From JAAFKA01 sp044348925 (GTDB lineage Bacteria; Bacteroidota; Bacteroidia; Cytophagales; Thermoflexibacteraceae): a DNA stretch of 6,717 nt. The notes under the pieces were generated by a model. It saw only the letters and a program-made list of their open reading frames with translations, did not search any database and had not been told where the DNA came from. The translations under genes and the position numbers were made by a program. Where the stretch lies: the NCBI GenBank assembly GCA_044348925.1, contig JBIKRY010000264.1, forward strand, positions 1 through 6,717, in the 5' to 3' direction. Positions 5,692 through 6,717 of this stretch are shown here, in pieces. Each line of letters begins with the position of its first letter. Within the stretch, counting starts at the first letter, position 1.

Positions 5692-6456
5692 ATGGACTTA
5701 AATAAAGCTCAATTAAATGAAAAAGCAACAGATTTACTTGAATTTGGTATTCTTGTAGTTTGTGAAGATGAAGGTAGTAATTATACATATTTACAAGCCA
5801 AAGCAGCTAAGGTAAAAAGAAAAATTAAATTTGATTTTTTTAACGGAAACTCACAAAATCCTTTAGCTTCTCCCTCAAAAAAAATAGGACTGCAAACACA
5901 TAAATTAACCGATTTTGCTATTAAAATAATAGCCGAATTAAATAGAAGACATTATAACGAAGGGCAAGAGTTAGATTTATATTTTTATCAAGAAGTTTAT
6001 ATTGTAGGAGATGTCGATGATAATGAGTATCAACATGGCAAATATGTTGGTAATATCACAAAGGCATTTGAAGAATTGCAAATAGCACAAGCTGTTAATC
6101 CTATCATCAATTATAAGTTATTACTTTCCAATGAATGTTTTGAAGTCTGGTATATTCTTCATTTTCAAGATATTACAGAACCACTTTATAGAGATATTGC
6201 GAAATATGCAGCATTATTTAAAGCATATGGCAGTAATAAAATTCGTGAAGTTTTAAAAAATATTACGGGTATTTCATTTAAGCAACAAAAAACAACAGAT
6301 AAATATTTCGAAATCATGCAAGAAAAAGGAGATGAACTTCAAGCCATACAACGTGCAAAAAACTTAGCAAAAACTAAACAACCAACAGAGAAATTTGCCC
6401 GAAATCCCTCGACAGATGTATATATTTTGATAGAAATGTTGAATAATTTGAAGTAG
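5692..6456 (+). CDS. rloB: RloB-like protein (PF13707 type), putative TOPRIM-like effector
   Basis: This 254-residue protein shows the ordered motifs of the RloB/AbiLii family. GILVVCEDEGSNYTYL (residues 19-34, Glu25 and Glu27) corresponds to the usual 'VCEGExTExxYf'. VYIVGDVDDNE (102-112, Asp107 and Asp109) is the acidic DxD strand. LLLSNECFEVWYILHFQD (143-160) is the hallmark 'SNPcFElWllLHF' block. NPST at 238-241 before the terminal helix is also typical. Acidic residues spaced in this way resemble a TOPRIM metal site, so nuclease-type effector activity is plausible but unproven. The CEDEGSN loop lacks the second 'TE' of many relatives. RloB proteins are encoded next to AAA15 ATPases in restriction-linked and abortive-infection loci, exactly as here. 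The ATG at 5692 follows the ATPase stop by 12 bases and places the first motif near residue 20 as in relatives. No membrane segment or signal peptide is visible. The stop is TAG at 6454-6456. Confidence 0.9.
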   Translation: MDLNKAQLNEKATDLLEFGILVVCEDEGSNYTYLQAKAAKVKRKIKFDFFNGNSQNPLASPSKKIGLQTHKLTDFAIKIIAELNRRHYNEGQELDLYFYQEVYIVGDVDDNEYQHGKYVGNITKAFEELQIAQAVNPIINYKLLLSNECFEVWYILHFQDITEPLYRDIAKYAALFKAYGSNKIREVLKNITGISFKQQKTTDKYFEIMQEKGDELQAIQRAKNLAKTKQPTEKFARNPSTDVYILIEMLNNLK

Positions 6457-6509
6457 TAAACATTTTTTTGGTGATTTTAGAAAAAAATAAGTTTATGTTC
6501 CCCTAAAAA

Positions 6510-6527
6510 TTTAGTAACTTTACTAAA
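6510..6527. repeat. Short perfect palindrome with a near-consensus -7 box
   Basis: TTTAGTAA (6510-6517) and TTACTAAA (6520-6527) are exact reverse complements separated by CT. The central TAACTTTA (6515-6522) differs from the Bacteroidota -7 pattern TAnnTTTG only in the last base. It could be an operator or a weak promoter reading rightward into the repeats, but no gene is seen after it in the window. Confidence 0.3.
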
Positions 6528-6529
6528 AC

Positions 6530-6608
6530 TAACGTGAACTACGGATTAAAATATTGATTATCAATAAAGTAATCCGTAGTTTACGTTAAATTAACGTGAA
6601 CTACGGAT
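6530..6608. repeat. Three-copy repeat: direct, inverted, direct
   Basis: The 16-base word AACGTGAACTACGGAT occurs at 6531-6546 and again at 6593-6608. An inverted copy with one change lies between them at 6572-6587. The first and middle copies can pair over about 19 positions (6530-6548 with 6570-6588), with an inner TATTGAT/ATCAATA hairpin in the loop. The middle and last copies can pair over 18 positions (6572-6589 with 6591-6608) around a single base. The middle copy can use only one partner at a time. It may be the border of a mobile element or a pair of short MITE-like units. No target duplication could be identified. Confidence 0.75.
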
Positions 6609-6615
6609 ACCGTAT

Positions 6616-6633
6616 ATTCGCCTTTAGGCGAAT
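6616..6633. repeat. GC-rich hairpin in the 3' non-coding region
   Basis: ATTCGCC (6616-6622) and GGCGAAT (6627-6633) are perfect complements around a TTTA loop. It is the most GC-rich stem in an otherwise very AT-rich stretch and lies 7 bases after the last copy of the three-copy repeat. No T-tract follows, so it is not a standard terminator. Such hairpins are common near the ends of insertion sequences, but family assignment is not possible here. The rest of 6457-6717 shows no gene on either strand. Confidence 0.55.
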
Positions 6634-6710
6634 GAGTCTGGTAAATTGAAAGAAAAATAGTAATTATTTCTCAAAATTTGTGAATTTATAACCAAGTTCG
6701 TTTTTATCCT

Positions 6711-6717
6711 TACATTT
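6711..6717 (+). promoter_or_regulatory. Possible -7 box cut by the window end
   Basis: The final seven bases, TACATTT, would complete a perfect TAnnTTTG -7 box if the next base is G. This would suggest a + strand gene starting just beyond the window. No clear -33 element is seen upstream, so this is a weak call. Confidence 0.2.

Noticed and set aside
6530..6608. CRISPR-like reading of the repeated 16-base word.
   Set aside because: There are only two direct copies, the intervening segment is mostly an inverted copy of the repeat, and no cas gene is present.
6593..6633. Integron attC-like site, suggested by AACG near a hairpin.
   Set aside because: The matching GTTRRRY core and the paired inner boxes are not present at the right positions.

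Overview
The window looks like chromosomal DNA of a low-GC member of the Bacteroidota, plausibly Cytophagales-like, although the genus cannot be fixed from the sequence alone. The basis is the AT-rich composition, the absence of clear Shine-Dalgarno sequences, a Bacteroidota-type -7 box (TATCTTTG, pattern TAnnTTTG) before the ATPase gene, and protein types common in that phylum. All five genes are on the + strand.

Layout. Positions 1-735 hold a Fic-domain protein with an N-terminal inhibitory motif, probably cut at its 5' end by the window edge. Positions 816-1208 hold a small HEPN-domain protein of the COG2250 type. Positions 1297-4071 hold sucA, the E1 component of 2-oxoglutarate dehydrogenase, the only core metabolic gene here; no E2 (sucB) gene follows it. 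Positions 4291-5679 and 5692-6456 form a two-gene unit: an AAA15/COG1106 ATPase followed by an RloB-like protein. This pair has the architecture of RloA/RloB and AbiL-type anti-phage modules and resembles PARIS in general plan.

The spaces between genes are full of palindromes. A 17-bp perfect inverted repeat lies before sucA and a 20-bp near-perfect one after it. Between the second and the ATPase gene lies a 122-bp element (4134-4255) with 13-bp perfect terminal inverted repeats beginning GTAA and an 8-bp direct repeat, AAATTTTC, on each side. This is best read as a non-autonomous insertion (MITE), and its ends and duplication length fit the IS66 family. Its inside has an unusual A-B-C-B'-C'-A' order that allows two competing folds. 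After the RloB-like gene, an 18-nt motif occurs as direct-inverted-direct copies (6530-6608), followed by a small GC-rich hairpin; this may be the edge of another mobile element running out of the window.

Functionally, sucA serves the TCA cycle, while the genes on both sides look accessory: a possible Fic/HEPN toxin- or defence-type pair upstream and an ATPase/RloB defence-type pair downstream. Cooperation between the two flanking pairs is not shown by the sequence. The functions of the Fic, HEPN and RloB proteins rest on family membership and visible motifs only.
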